Source: Oceanobacter kriegii DSM 6294 (GTDB lineage Bacteria; Pseudomonadota; Gammaproteobacteria; Pseudomonadales; Oceanobacteraceae). Taken from it: 64,000 bases of DNA. The notes beneath the pieces were generated by a model, which was given only the letters and a program-made list of their open reading frames with translations, had not been told where the DNA came from and did not search any database. Numbering within the stretch: position 1 is the stretch's first letter; the number at the start of each line of letters is the position of its first letter. The DNA lies in NCBI RefSeq assembly GCF_000422845.1, contig NZ_AUGV01000017.1:1-64000 (forward strand), given 5' to 3'. Shown one piece after another: positions 18,161 to 25,918 of the stretch. A program made the position numbers and the translations under genes.

Positions 18161-18840
18161 TGGGCCATATCATGTCGTCATCACGCCACACTTCGATTTA
18201 TATACGTCGTGTACGCCTTCAGGCCAAACTGCTGCCAACCAGGCTTTCGAATACCTCGCTGATTGTGGCGTCGCTTTGTTTGCCATCAATTCCGGTACAA
18301 GCTGCCCAGCTATGCCTCGATGAGACAACCATGGTGCGTGTAACGGCTGAGCAGGAAAATCTGTGCAATGGCAATGTTGTGGATCAGCGTACCGGCTTGA
18401 TGTGGGCAGCATGTGACGCGGGCTTGGCAGGCAATGGTTGTGAAACTGGTAGCGTAGAGCTGAAGAACTGGCAGCAGGCACTGCAATACGTCGAGTCACT
18501 GAATGTGTCCGGGGGCTTGAACGGTTTTAGCGACTGGCGTCTGCCCTCCATCAAGGAATTGAACGCATTGACGGAGCCTGCCTGTATCAACCCGAGTTAT
18601 TCCTTGCAGGCCTTCACTGACCAAACCGACTTTACTCCCGAAAAGCGCTGGTGGACGGCAACCCCAGCGATGCTGACCAGCGAGCAGCTGGAAGAAGGCG
18701 TTACAACGTCTGCGGACGGTTTTAGCTGGGCCTTGGATTCGGCATCCGGGGCAATTGCCGCAGCGCCAAGAACGGATGCGCTAAGGGTGCGACTGGTTAG
18801 AACCACTTACAGCTACGACGCTGAAAGCTCGTGCCGGTAG
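18160..18840 (+). CDS. Exported DUF1566 (Lcl C-terminal) protein
   Basis: A 226-residue protein with a long Sec signal (basic residues to about 28, hydrophobic 33-45, probable AQA-type cleavage near 48) and a single DUF1566 domain: TGLMWAACDAG, NGFSDWRLPSIKELNAL, RWWTATPA and LRVRLVR at the end. Several cysteines (CLDE, CDAG, CETG, CINP, SSCR) suggest disulfides in the periplasm or outside. Its ATG overlaps the stop of the preceding DUF1566 gene (TAATG) and GGGGAG lies 8 nt upstream, so the pair is translationally coupled and probably acts together. The start at 18172 is an alternative. Confidence 0.78.
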   Translation: MGHIMSSSRHTSIYIRRVRLQAKLLPTRLSNTSLIVASLCLPSIPVQAAQLCLDETTMVRVTAEQENLCNGNVVDQRTGLMWAACDAGLAGNGCETGSVELKNWQQALQYVESLNVSGGLNGFSDWRLPSIKELNALTEPACINPSYSLQAFTDQTDFTPEKRWWTATPAMLTSEQLEEGVTTSADGFSWALDSASGAIAAAPRTDALRVRLVRTTYSYDAESSCR

Positions 18841-18845
18841 GACAC

Positions 18846-18873
18846 TTGATACTGTTTATTTATACAGTATCTT
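18846..18873 (+). promoter_or_regulatory. Candidate SOS-controlled promoter facing right
   Basis: TTGATA (18846-18851) and TATCTT (18868-18873) are spaced by 16 bp, and LexA box 1 fills the spacer exactly. A transcript from here would run antisense to the 21-codon ORF at 18923-18988. Confidence 0.45.
18851..18870. promoter_or_regulatory. LexA-type SOS box 1
   Basis: ACTGT and ACAGT half-sites in a CTG-N10-CAG palindrome with an A/T-rich core, the gammaproteobacterial LexA operator pattern. It is identical over 20 bp to box 2 at 19053. It lies 10 bp after a DUF1566 stop codon, so it cannot serve that gene and should control rightward transcription into 18874 onward. Confidence 0.65.
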
Positions 18874-18907
18874 GAGAGTTTTACGCCGCCAGTCATTTTT
18901 CCGAAGG

Positions 18908-18999
18908 TTGTTCAAAAGATGATCAGATGACGTAGCCACGCAGTAAATACAGTGCGTGAAGGTAGATTTTTATCGTTATAAAGAGCATTTTTTGAACAA
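18908..18999. repeat. 10-bp inverted repeat bracketing the small hydrophobic ORF
   Basis: TTGTTCAAAA at 18908-18917 is the exact reverse complement of TTTTGAACAA at 18990-18999. In a minus-strand RNA the arms would pair around the 22-codon frame and could close the translation start. Confidence 0.7.
18923..18988 (-). CDS. Candidate 21-residue hydrophobic peptide under SOS control
   Basis: On the minus strand an ATG opens a 22-codon frame whose product begins MLFITIKIYLHALYLLRG. It is almost entirely hydrophobic with Lys7, His11 and Arg17, as in membrane-inserting peptide toxins such as TisB or DinQ. LexA box 2 and a promoter-like pair lie 65-100 bp upstream. The inverted repeat TTGTTCAAAA/TTTTGAACAA brackets the frame, its arms one base before the start codon and five bases after the stop. 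There is no Shine-Dalgarno. The frame is open upstream to a GTG at 19054, so a 43-residue product is possible. Coding status is unproven. Confidence 0.35.
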   Translation of the reverse strand: MLFITIKIYLHALYLLRGYVI

Positions 19000-19052
19000 T
19001 TTTCAGGCGGGTCTTCTGAATATATGCCCAATTTCTCGGGGTGTCTAAAAGC

Positions 19053-19072
19053 ACTGTTTATTTATACAGTAT
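19053..19072. promoter_or_regulatory. LexA-type SOS box 2
   Basis: A second, identical copy of the CTG-N10-CAG palindrome, 202 bp from box 1. It overlaps the -10 of a leftward promoter-like pair. The gene to its right (ending at 19106) is transcribed toward it, so the box can only control leftward transcription or a very short rightward RNA. Confidence 0.65.
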
Positions 19073-19088
19073 TTAGATGCAGGGTAAA
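19061..19088 (-). promoter_or_regulatory. Candidate SOS-controlled promoter facing left
   Basis: On the minus strand TTTACC (complement of 19083-19088) and TATAAA (complement of 19061-19066) are 16 bp apart, with the -10 inside LexA box 2. The predicted start is near 19053, about 65 nt before the ATG of the small hydrophobic ORF. Confidence 0.5.
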
Positions 19089-19105
19089 GGCTGGGGGATT
19101 ACAGG

Positions 19106-19813
19106 TCAGCCGCCGTTATCGCGTCTTTCTATCTCGCCTCGTACTGCATCCATCTTAAGCAGGGCATCCTCTATCTCCTGCATCACCTCCGCAGCAATAG
19201 GTTTAATCCCTTCCAGTTGCGCTTTATCTTGTTCAATCATGGTCAGAGCGAACTTGCTGTACTCATCTGGAGTTAATCGGTAGTGGGCAAGGAAGTGACT
19301 CATGCTGGCGTTGACCGTGTTTACGTAGTCAGTAGTTTGGAGGTTCTCGTACTTGACCTGAAAGGATTGGTAGACAGAGGCTGAAAAAACAATAAACGCG
19401 CCATAACACGCCATTGTATTCCCGCTGAATCTGGCAGTGATTGATGGCGGGATGATTTGCCTGCTGAAAAAGTCATTCACCTTGGCTCCATGGATGGAAT
19501 ACATGTACAGGATCAATACGGCAGAAAATATAGCCAAAGAGAGCTCAGTTCCAACCACAAGAGAAGAAACCTCGAGTTTTGCGCTAACAACACCACCTGC
19601 CGGTGTGATCATTTCCAGAGTTGCGGAATATCCAAGCAACAGAACAAAAAAATGCCCCAATACTTTCAGTATGAATTGAGCCTCTTTGAGTCTGAATAGC
19701 ACACCTGCCAGCAGTCCGAGCGGCAGAAGGATGCTCATTAACCCATTGTCATTGCTGCCAAGTATCGCGTAGGCGATTAAAGCGATAACGGCGATGGACA
19801 GTTTTTTTGGCAT
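19106..19813 (-). CDS. Multi-spanning membrane protein of unknown function
   Basis: A 235-residue protein not recognised from any family. The first ~160 residues contain about five hydrophobic spans (for example 6-20, 23-41, 50-62, 84-105, 137-148), with a charged cytoplasmic tail rich in Lys/Glu that probably forms a helical or coiled region (PIAAEVMQEIEDALLKMDAVRGEIERR). The Shine-Dalgarno is weak. The region is visibly richer in A+T than flanking core genes, and this is the last of four minus-strand small genes between the SOS boxes and sseA, which suggests horizontally acquired or cassette DNA. Confidence 0.55.
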   Translation of the reverse strand: MPKKLSIAVIALIAYAILGSNDNGLMSILLPLGLLAGVLFRLKEAQFILKVLGHFFVLLLGYSATLEMITPAGGVVSAKLEVSSLVVGTELSLAIFSAVLILYMYSIHGAKVNDFFSRQIIPPSITARFSGNTMACYGAFIVFSASVYQSFQVKYENLQTTDYVNTVNASMSHFLAHYRLTPDEYSKFALTMIEQDKAQLEGIKPIAAEVMQEIEDALLKMDAVRGEIERRDNGG

Positions 19814-19881
19814 CCGTTAGCCCCGAAAAATAGTAGTGGCAATAGTGAAACTGAATCTGGTGAGCCCAGGGCTGAGAATTG

Positions 19882-19902
19882 GGCAGCCTTGTTATGGCTG
19901 CC
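19882..19902. repeat. Small hairpin between two accessory ORFs
   Basis: GGCAGCC and GGCTGCC pair perfectly around TTGTTAT. There is no T run, so it is not an evident terminator. It lies in the 150-bp gap between the ORFs at 19106-19813 and 19964-20266, where no further gene is seen. Confidence 0.5.
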
Positions 19903-19963
19903 ATGGGTAGACCCCGAAGGCTGCAACTAAAACAACGGCAACCATGACCATGACAGGCAACCC

Positions 19964-20266
19964 TCATTTCCGGCTTTTACTCTCTTCCATAAGATCGACA
20001 CTCTTCAATGGCTCAATTTTTAAGTCGATGAGATAAAGTACGAAGGTTATGGAGAGGAATGCTGCTGTGGCAATCGGGAGATATGCGAGCAACAGAAAAA
20101 ACAAAGCCAGGAAAAGGATTCCCACACGGTCGATGAACAAAACTTTCCACGGGAGCGCTGCTTTTGGGTGTTCCCGGTATACCTGAGCACCGCAGCATTC
20201 ACAGGCAAACTGAAAAGGCCCCGATACGAAAAACGACTTGATGCGGCTTAGTTTGTGTTGGCACAT
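19964..20266 (-). CDS. Small zinc-ribbon-like membrane protein, function unknown
   Basis: A 100-residue protein that starts MCQH and has a CECC cluster at about 23-26, suggesting a small metal-binding head. A hydrophobic hairpin follows (RVGILFLALFFLLLAYLP and a second span FLSITFVLYLIDL), with a charged tail ending KSRK. No family is recognised. There is no clear Shine-Dalgarno. It lies in the A+T-richer accessory block; the next upstream gene ends in an attC-like hairpin 15 bp before its start. Confidence 0.5.
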   Translation of the reverse strand: MCQHKLSRIKSFFVSGPFQFACECCGAQVYREHPKAALPWKVLFIDRVGILFLALFFLLLAYLPIATAAFLSITFVLYLIDLKIEPLKSVDLMEESKSRK

Positions 20267-20280
20267 GATCTAAAGCCACC

Positions 20281-20335
20281 ATAACGGCCTGGGCAATGGC
20301 GCTCTTTGCAGAGTGATGCTGCCTTTACTCGTTAT
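20281..20335. repeat. attC-like hairpin (55 bp)
   Basis: Outer arms ATAACG/CGTTAT are separated by unpaired 5- and 6-nt spacers from an inner imperfect 14-bp stem (GGCA...CTCT with AGAG...TGCC) and a TTGC loop. This outer box, unpaired spacer, inner box and terminal loop order is the architecture of integron attC sites, and AAC/GTT are present at the ends. The full GTTRRRY core is not matched, so identification is tentative. It includes the stop codon of the ORF at 20325-20645. Confidence 0.4.
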
Positions 20336-20645
20336 CACTTTGGATGCGCTCATAGTTACGTATGGCCTCTTCGCACTTCGGCAAATCGCAATGGTCTTGA
20401 AGAATGTATACCAGCGTCTCCACAGATTTAGAAATTTTCGAACTGGTCTGAGTGACTTCACCTGACGTTAATAGCATCTGAACTTCTGTAAGAACCTGAA
20501 GTTGATAGATGGTGTTGTCTGAAAGTGTTTCTTCGACGATAGCACCTGACTCTTGATCAATATGCCTGTTGATTTCAACTGAGCCCAAATATCCTATGGC
20601 TGAAATAATCAGAAAGCCTGCCACTACTAATGAGATTAATTTCAT
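20325..20645 (-). CDS. Small single-span or secreted protein, function unknown
   Basis: A 106-residue protein with an N-terminal hydrophobic segment (ISLVVAGFLIISAIGYLG, signal anchor or signal peptide) and a soluble helical remainder with two cysteines (DHCDLPKCEE) that could form a disulfide. No family recognised. AGGG lies 5 nt before the ATG. It sits between two attC-like hairpins and on the same strand as its neighbours, like an integron cassette gene. Confidence 0.5.
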   Translation of the reverse strand: MKLISLVVAGFLIISAIGYLGSVEINRHIDQESGAIVEETLSDNTIYQLQVLTEVQMLLTSGEVTQTSSKISKSVETLVYILQDHCDLPKCEEAIRNYERIQSDNE

Positions 20646-20666
20646 TTAGCCCTGTGGCCTCTGATG

Positions 20667-20731
20667 AATTAAGCGCCTCAACAACCGGCTACGCTTTGCT
20701 GTACCCGGTGCCAAAAGGCGCTTGGTTAATT
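20667..20731. repeat. attC-like extended hairpin (65 bp)
   Basis: A long imperfect palindrome: AATT/AATT outermost with a 4-nt bulge, AAGCGCCT/AGGCGCTT (8 bp perfect), ACCGG/CCGGT, TAC/GTA and an 8-nt loop. It lies between the stop of one small gene and the start of the next. In the gene-sense strand it begins TTAACCAAGCGCCT, which resembles the left arm of Vibrio-type attC repeats, but the expected GTT at the far end is CTT. It lacks a T run, so it is not a typical terminator. Confidence 0.4.
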
Positions 20732-20746
20732 GACTTGTTGAACCTA

Positions 20747-21037
20747 TCACTCGGTGCCTACTTGATTGAAGAAGTAGCCCCACTCTGGGTCGTATTCAGT
20801 CCCAACATCTATTAGGCATATGCCGGTCTCTTGAGGCGCGTTATGCAGTCTTTCTGCGAAGACTTCCGTTGATAAACAGTACCAGACCCATGCCCTATAT
20901 CCACCGGTTGTAATTGCTGCTTCCAATACACCTGACAAGTCAGATTCCAGTGCTTCTATAAAGGCAATTTTCGAAAATTCCCATGCTGAGGCTGTCGTGC
21001 TACATGGTCTGCTCTCACACGTTCTGCTTGTAGCCAC
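20747..21037 (-). pseudogene. N-terminally truncated DUF695-like gene
   Basis: The 96-residue frame contains, from about residue 25, a segment resembling the C-terminal half of DUF695 proteins (IEALESDLSGVLEAAITT, YRAWVWYC and DPEWGYFF near the end). The expected first half is missing. A stop codon lies directly before the first possible start (GTG at 21037) and only 70 bp remain before sseA. The gene was probably cut at the island boundary. Expression as a short domain cannot be excluded. An attC-like hairpin follows its stop. Confidence 0.45.
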
Positions 21038-21107
21038 TTAGCCGGTAATGTTGTCTCGCGCCAATTTTTGCAGGTATAACTTTCTATCCGCACTCCGAGG
21101 AGCTGTT

Positions 21108-21959
21108 ATGGAATCGCCACTTGTTTCTACCGCCTGGCTGGCGGCCAATCTTCAAAACGACAAGCTGATCTTGCTGGATGGCAGTATGGAGAGCGTGCTT
21201 GGCAAGGAGCCAATTGTTTACGACAGCCCTTGTTTTATTCCGGGTAGTCAAAAATTCGATCTGGAGGCTGTTTTTCTGGATGCTTCCGCGAGCCAGCCGC
21301 TGGCCTTTCCGACGGCCGAGATTTTTGCGGAGGCGATAAAGCCGTTTGGCATTCAGTCGGATTCAGTGGTGGTGATTTACGATAACCAGGGCATCTATTC
21401 AGCACCACGAGCCTGGTGGATATTCCGTACCATGGGCATCGAACAGGTGTTCGTGCTGGATGGTGGTTTGCCGCAGTGGCTGGAAGAAAAGCATGAGGTG
21501 TCGGATTCACTGGATGCTGTTGAGCCAAAAGCGCATTCCGGTGTGTCGGTCGTCTACAACGACCGTCAGGTGTGCAGTTGTGATCAATTGCTGGCTCAGT
21601 TAAACAACCCGGATGTCGCTATTCTGGATGCCCGCGGCAAGGCTCGTTTTCTGGGTGAAGTACCAGAACCGCGCCCGGGTGTACGGCCAGGCCATATTCC
21701 CGGTGCGGTGAACCTGCCGTTTGGTCAGTTACTCAATGGTCATAAGTTTAAAACCAAAGCTGAGCTGCAACCGTTGTTTGCTGATCTAATCTCCAATCCT
21801 GACCAGAAACTGGTGTTTTCCTGTGGCTCGGGTATCACGGCTTGTATTGCCTTGCTGGCAGCGGTCGTTTCGGGGGCGGTTGCGAGTTATTCAAATCTGG
21901 CGTTGTACGATGGCTCGTGGGCGGAGTGGGGCAGTAACCCGGGCTTGCCGATTGAGTAG
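21108..21959 (+). CDS. sseA: 3-mercaptopyruvate sulfurtransferase (two-domain rhodanese)
   Basis: Transfers sulfur from 3-mercaptopyruvate (or a related donor) to thiol acceptors or cyanide. The 283-residue protein has two rhodanese domains: an inactive N-terminal one (about 5-130) and a catalytic C-terminal one (about 150-283) with active-site C239 in CGSGITAC, the loop typical of mercaptopyruvate rather than thiosulfate sulfurtransferases. The ATG at 21108 follows GAGGAG with 5-nt spacing and replaces a longer frame. It is a single gene with a terminator. Confidence 0.9.
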   Translation: MESPLVSTAWLAANLQNDKLILLDGSMESVLGKEPIVYDSPCFIPGSQKFDLEAVFLDASASQPLAFPTAEIFAEAIKPFGIQSDSVVVIYDNQGIYSAPRAWWIFRTMGIEQVFVLDGGLPQWLEEKHEVSDSLDAVEPKAHSGVSVVYNDRQVCSCDQLLAQLNNPDVAILDARGKARFLGEVPEPRPGVRPGHIPGAVNLPFGQLLNGHKFKTKAELQPLFADLISNPDQKLVFSCGSGITACIALLAAVVSGAVASYSNLALYDGSWAEWGSNPGLPIE

Positions 21960-22009
21960 TGGCAGGTTCATTTAATACTACAGCGAAAGGCCGCTGTGTT
22001 TCAGGCATA

Positions 22010-22038
22010 AAAAAGGCGGACATCGTGTCCGCCTTTTT
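22010..22038. terminator. Bidirectional terminator between sseA and cyoE
   Basis: AAAAAGGCGGACA and TGTCCGCCTTTTT form a perfect 13-bp hairpin with a 3-nt loop. It lies between convergent genes and serves sseA and the cyo operon. Confidence 0.92.
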
Positions 22039-22050
22039 CGTTTTCACCGG

Positions 22051-22977
22051 TTAGCCCAGTGAAATCCATTGCTGTGCCGGACCGTGGAAGTCCAGGCTCA
22101 TGGCAATGCTCAGTGCAGTAATGGTCACAATAGAAACCATAAACACCTGCTTTGCCCAGCCAGTATCGTCCACTTCCAGACCCCAGCCTTTCAGGGCCAT
22201 GCCCAACCACCACAAGCTGGTGGCACAGGAAACGGCCAGGAAGCCATAGCCTGCGTAGCCGGTTGCTGTCAGCAGTACGGTCACCAGCGCAAAGGCGATG
22301 ATGTACAGCACAATGTGCAGCTTGGCTTTCGATACGCCCTTGGCAACTGGCAGAACCGGAATGCCGGCCGCTGCGTAGTCGTCGTAGCGGAAAATTGCGA
22401 TGGCGTAGGAGTGTGGCATTTGCCACAGGCAGAACATGGTCAGCAAGATGGCTGCACCGGTGTCAAAGCTGCCTGTCACTGCGACGTAACCCACTACTGG
22501 GGGAACGGCGCCAGACAAACTGCCCACCAGGGTGCCATAGACCGAGCTGCGCTTCAGCCAGAGGCTGTAAAACCCTACGTAAACCACAAATCCGAAAGCA
22601 GCGAACAGTACCGCCATCAGGTTGGTCTGCCAGGCCAGCAAAGCGAAGCCTGCGATTCCCAACACGATGCCGTGACTAACTGCGGCCAGTGGTGACATTT
22701 CGCCCGTTACCGTTACACGATTACGGGTGCGTTCCATGCGGCTGTCGATGTCACGGTCGATACCGTTGTTGATGGCACAGCCAGAGGCGACCACCAGAGA
22801 CAAGCCAATCACCGTGGCCAGGAACAGCGTGAAATCCACGCTGCCCTGGGACGCCAGGAAGAATCCCCCGGCAGTGGCGATCAGGTTGCCCATGATGATG
22901 CCCGGCTTGGTCACGCTCAGGTAGCGCTTGAAAGGGCGCTTGAGACGTTGTGACACAGAGGTTGCTTCGGAACTCAT
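22051..22977 (-). CDS. cyoE: Protoheme IX farnesyltransferase (heme O synthase)
   Basis: Adds a farnesyl group to heme B, giving the heme O needed by cytochrome bo3. The 308-residue UbiA-family membrane protein has the prenyl-diphosphate Asp motif [15 protein letters not shown] and the second Asp-rich loop around [14 protein letters not shown], with about nine membrane spans. The ATG at 22977 follows GGGAG; a TTG two codons upstream is less likely. It is last in cyoABCDE, 11 nt after cyoD. Confidence 0.95.
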   Translation of the reverse strand: MSSEATSVSQRLKRPFKRYLSVTKPGIIMGNLIATAGGFFLASQGSVDFTLFLATVIGLSLVVASGCAINNGIDRDIDSRMERTRNRVTVTGEMSPLAAVSHGIVLGIAGFALLAWQTNLMAVLFAAFGFVVYVGFYSLWLKRSSVYGTLVGSLSGAVPPVVGYVAVTGSFDTGAAILLTMFCLWQMPHSYAIAIFRYDDYAAAGIPVLPVAKGVSKAKLHIVLYIIAFALVTVLLTATGYAGYGFLAVSCATSLWWLGMALKGWGLEVDDTGWAKQVFMVSIVTITALSIAMSLDFHGPAQQWISLG

Positions 22978-22988
22978 GGGCAACTCCC

Positions 22989-23318
22989 TTACATCATCAT
23001 CATGTAGTTGGAGGCGTAGATAATCCAGATGGACAGGCCAACAACCAGGACAATGATCAGAGCAGAGAACAGGAAGGTCATCAGATTGATGGCGCCTTCT
23101 TCTGTTTTAAAGCTCAGGTGCAGGAAGTACTTCAGGTGTACCGCAATCTGAACGATGGCAAATACAACCACTGTGATCAGAGTGGTGCTCTTCTCCAGTG
23201 CGCCAGTCATTACCAGACCGAAAGGAATCACGGTCAGGATTACGGACAGTACGAAGCCAATGACGTAGTCAGAGTAGGAACCATGACCTTCTTCGTGGTG
23301 GTCGTGATGATTACTCAT
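22989..23318 (-). CDS. cyoD: Cytochrome bo3 ubiquinol oxidase subunit IV
   Basis: The small subunit of the terminal quinol oxidase, 109 residues with three membrane helices ([63 protein letters not shown]). It assists assembly of subunit I. The N-terminus is His-rich ([13 protein letters not shown]). The ATG at 23318, 2 nt after the cyoC stop, is chosen over a longer out-of-context frame. Confidence 0.95.
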   Translation of the reverse strand: MSNHHDHHEEGHGSYSDYVIGFVLSVILTVIPFGLVMTGALEKSTTLITVVVFAIVQIAVHLKYFLHLSFKTEEGAINLMTFLFSALIIVLVVGLSIWIIYASNYMMMM

Positions 23319-23320
23319 AA

Positions 23321-23929
23321 TCAAACGCTCCCCATCAGATATACAACGGTGAATACACAGATCCAAACCACGTCCAGGAAGTGCCAGAACATGCTCAGGC
23401 AAGCCAGACGAGTCTGGGTACGCTTTTCCAGACCACGGTTTTTCACTTCCAGCATCAGGATGATCATCCAGATCAGACCGGCAGTTACGTGCAGGCCGTG
23501 CATACCAACCAGTGCGAAGAACGCGGACAGGAAGGCGCTGCGATCAGGACCGAAGTCATGGGTGATCAGGTGATGGAATTCGTAAATCTCCATGGAGATA
23601 AACGCAACACCCATCAGGAAGGTCACACCCAGCCATTTCAGCGTGGAGCCCTTGTTACCCTTGTAGGCTGCCAGCATGGCGAAGCCGTAGGTAATACTGG
23701 AAACCAGCAGAGCCGCGGTTTCCCAGGCCACCAGTTCCAGTTCAAAAATGTCTGCGCCGCTTGGGCCGCCGGCCGTGTTCATGAACAACACGGCGTAAGT
23801 GGCGAATACCGATGCGAACAACAGACAGTCGGTCATCAGGTAGATCCAGAAACCGAACAGCGTGGTTTTACTGGTATCGTGGTGGTGATGCTCGTCGTGA
23901 GCATCGTGAGAGTTAGTCATAGCAGTCAT
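23321..23929 (-). CDS. cyoC: Cytochrome bo3 ubiquinol oxidase subunit III
   Basis: A 202-residue heme-copper oxidase subunit III with five membrane helices ([21 protein letters not shown] is the first, then [32 protein letters not shown] around helix III-IV). It has no cofactors and stabilises subunit I. The N-terminus is His-rich ([11 protein letters not shown]). Its ATG is one base after the cyoB stop, with GAGGG upstream; an ATG three codons later is possible. Confidence 0.96.
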   Translation of the reverse strand: MTAMTNSHDAHDEHHHHDTSKTTLFGFWIYLMTDCLLFASVFATYAVLFMNTAGGPSGADIFELELVAWETAALLVSSITYGFAMLAAYKGNKGSTLKWLGVTFLMGVAFISMEIYEFHHLITHDFGPDRSAFLSAFFALVGMHGLHVTAGLIWMIILMLEVKNRGLEKRTQTRLACLSMFWHFLDVVWICVFTVVYLMGSV

Positions 23930-23930
23930 C

Positions 23931-25916
23931 TCAAGCCCTCATTTCCGCTTGCTTCTGCAAGGCAGCGTGGTGCTCGCCCTCGATTTTCTCGATTTCTTCT
24001 GGCTGTACGTAGTAGTCAACATCGTTGTCGTAGCAACGCTTGATGCCCACTGCGATGGTGGCGATGAAGGTCACAATAACCAGCCACCAGATGTGCCAGA
24101 TCAGACCGAAACCGCAAGCAGTCAGCAACATACCGATGAGGAAACCATCTGGCGTGTTCTTAGGCATGTGGATCGGAGCGTATTTCTCAGGACGCTGGTA
24201 CGCGGTGCCGTTTTGCTTGGCAGCGTGGAAGCAGTCAACGCCTTTACCATCTGGCTCTACAGCGAAGTTGTAGAACTGTGGAGGAGACATGGTGGACCAT
24301 TCCAGAGTACGGCCGCCCCATGGGTCGCCAGTGGTGTCTTTCAGTTGCTCGCGGTTCTTGAAGCTGACGAACAGTTGGATCAGCTGAGACAGGATACCGA
24401 AAGCAATGATGAAGGCACCGAACGCAGCAATGTACAGCCAGATATTCCAATCCGGGTTGTCAGTGTGGTTCAGACGACGGGTCATGCCCAGGAAGCCCAG
24501 TACGTAAAGCGGCATAAAGGCGAAGAAGAAACCAATCTGCCAGCCCCAGAAAGCGCGCTTGCCCCATTTAACGTCCAGCTTGAAGCCCATGGCTTTCGGG
24601 AACCAGAAGCTGAAGCCAGCCAGGTAGCCGAATACCGCACCACCAATAATGGTGTTGTGGAAGTGAGCAATCAGGAACAGGGAGTTGTGCAGGATGTAGT
24701 CGGCACCCGGGATTGCCAGCAGAACGCCGGTCATACCACCGATAGAGAAGGTCACCATAAAGCCCAGGGTCCACATAACCGGAACACTGAACTCAACACG
24801 ACCACGGTACATGGTGAACAACCAGTTGAACAACTTAACCCCGGTCGGTACCGCGATGATCATGGTCATCACACCGAAGAAGGCGTTTACGTTGGCACTG
24901 GAGCCCATGGTGAAGAAGTGGTGCAGCCAAACGATAAAGCCCAGGATCGAGATGGCGCCGGAGGCAACAATCATCGACTTGTGGCCGAACAATGGCTTGC
25001 GAGAGAAGGTAGAAATAATTTCAGAGAAAATACCGAACGCCGGTAGCACCAGAATATACACCTCGGGGTGACCCCAGGCCCAGAACAGGTTGATGTACAT
25101 CATGGAGTTGCCGCCCAGATCATTGGTGAAGAAATGGAAGTCGGCGTAGCGGTCCAGAGTCAGCAGACCCAGAGCAGCAGTCAGGATAGGGAAAGAAGCA
25201 ACGATCAGTACGTTGGCCCAGGTACAGGTCCAGGTGAAGATCGGCATATCCCACAGGCTCATGCCTGGAGCACGCATCTTGATAACGGTAGCCAGGAAGT
25301 TAACACCGGTCAGGGTGGTACCAATACCGGAAATCTGCAGTGCCCAAATATAGTAGTCGACCCCGACTCCCGGACTGTACTGAAGCCCCGATAGCGGCGG
25401 ATAAGCTACCCAACCGGTCTTGGCGAATTCGCCCAGGCCCAGGGATACGTTCATCAGAATCGCACCGGAAGCGGCCAGCCAGAAGCTCAGGTTGTTCAGG
25501 AATGGGAAGGCAACGTCACGTGCACCAATTTGCAGTGGCAGCACGATGTTCATCAGACCGATCATGAATGGCATTGCCATGAAGATGATCATGATCACAC
25601 CGTGAGCGGTGAAGATCTGGTCGTAGTGTTCAGGAGGCAGGTAACCCGCGGCACCGTTTGTGGCGGCAGCCAATTGGGTACGCATCATGATCGCGTCGGC
25701 AAAGCCACGCATCATCATGATCAGGGCCAGAATGATGTACATAACGCCAAGGCGTTTGTGGTCAACAGAAGTGATCCACTCTTTCCAGAGGTACATCCAC
25801 TTCTGGTATTTGGTTAGGGCGACAGCCAGTGCCAGACCACCAATTGCTACGACAATCAGAGTCGCGATAACAATAGGATCGTGCGGGATGGCGTCGAGGG
25901 AAAGCTTACCCAGCAT
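23931..25916 (-). CDS. cyoB: Cytochrome bo3 ubiquinol oxidase subunit I
   Basis: The catalytic subunit, 661 residues (E. coli 663), holding low-spin heme b, heme O3 and CuB. It reduces O2 to water with electrons from ubiquinol and pumps protons. Visible signatures are [19 protein letters not shown] (heme b ligand His), [17 protein letters not shown] (CuB His and the His-Tyr crosslink), HHFFTMG and HFHNTIIGG. It has the extra helices and extended C-terminus of the cyo type. It is flanked by cyoA (2-nt gap) and cyoC. Confidence 0.98.
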   Translation of the reverse strand: MLGKLSLDAIPHDPIVIATLIVVAIGGLALAVALTKYQKWMYLWKEWITSVDHKRLGVMYIILALIMMMRGFADAIMMRTQLAAATNGAAGYLPPEHYDQIFTAHGVIMIIFMAMPFMIGLMNIVLPLQIGARDVAFPFLNNLSFWLAASGAILMNVSLGLGEFAKTGWVAYPPLSGLQYSPGVGVDYYIWALQISGIGTTLTGVNFLATVIKMRAPGMSLWDMPIFTWTCTWANVLIVASFPILTAALGLLTLDRYADFHFFTNDLGGNSMMYINLFWAWGHPEVYILVLPAFGIFSEIISTFSRKPLFGHKSMIVASGAISILGFIVWLHHFFTMGSSANVNAFFGVMTMIIAVPTGVKLFNWLFTMYRGRVEFSVPVMWTLGFMVTFSIGGMTGVLLAIPGADYILHNSLFLIAHFHNTIIGGAVFGYLAGFSFWFPKAMGFKLDVKWGKRAFWGWQIGFFFAFMPLYVLGFLGMTRRLNHTDNPDWNIWLYIAAFGAFIIAFGILSQLIQLFVSFKNREQLKDTTGDPWGGRTLEWSTMSPPQFYNFAVEPDGKGVDCFHAAKQNGTAYQRPEKYAPIHMPKNTPDGFLIGMLLTACGFGLIWHIWWLVIVTFIATIAVGIKRCYDNDVDYYVQPEEIEKIEGEHHAALQKQAEMRA

Positions 25917-25918
25917 GC

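Noticed and set aside
18956-19051. A GTG-start 31-codon plus-strand frame downstream of LexA box 1
   Set aside because: No Shine-Dalgarno and no peptide pattern; the rightward RNA is better considered as antisense.
19077-19283. A 68-codon plus-strand frame starting right after LexA box 2
   Set aside because: It has no Shine-Dalgarno and overlaps the 3' end of the minus-strand membrane protein, whose codons explain it.
18841-21050. A complete integron
   Set aside because: No tyrosine recombinase (intI) or attI-like site is visible; only attC-like hairpins remain, so it is reported as a possible remnant.
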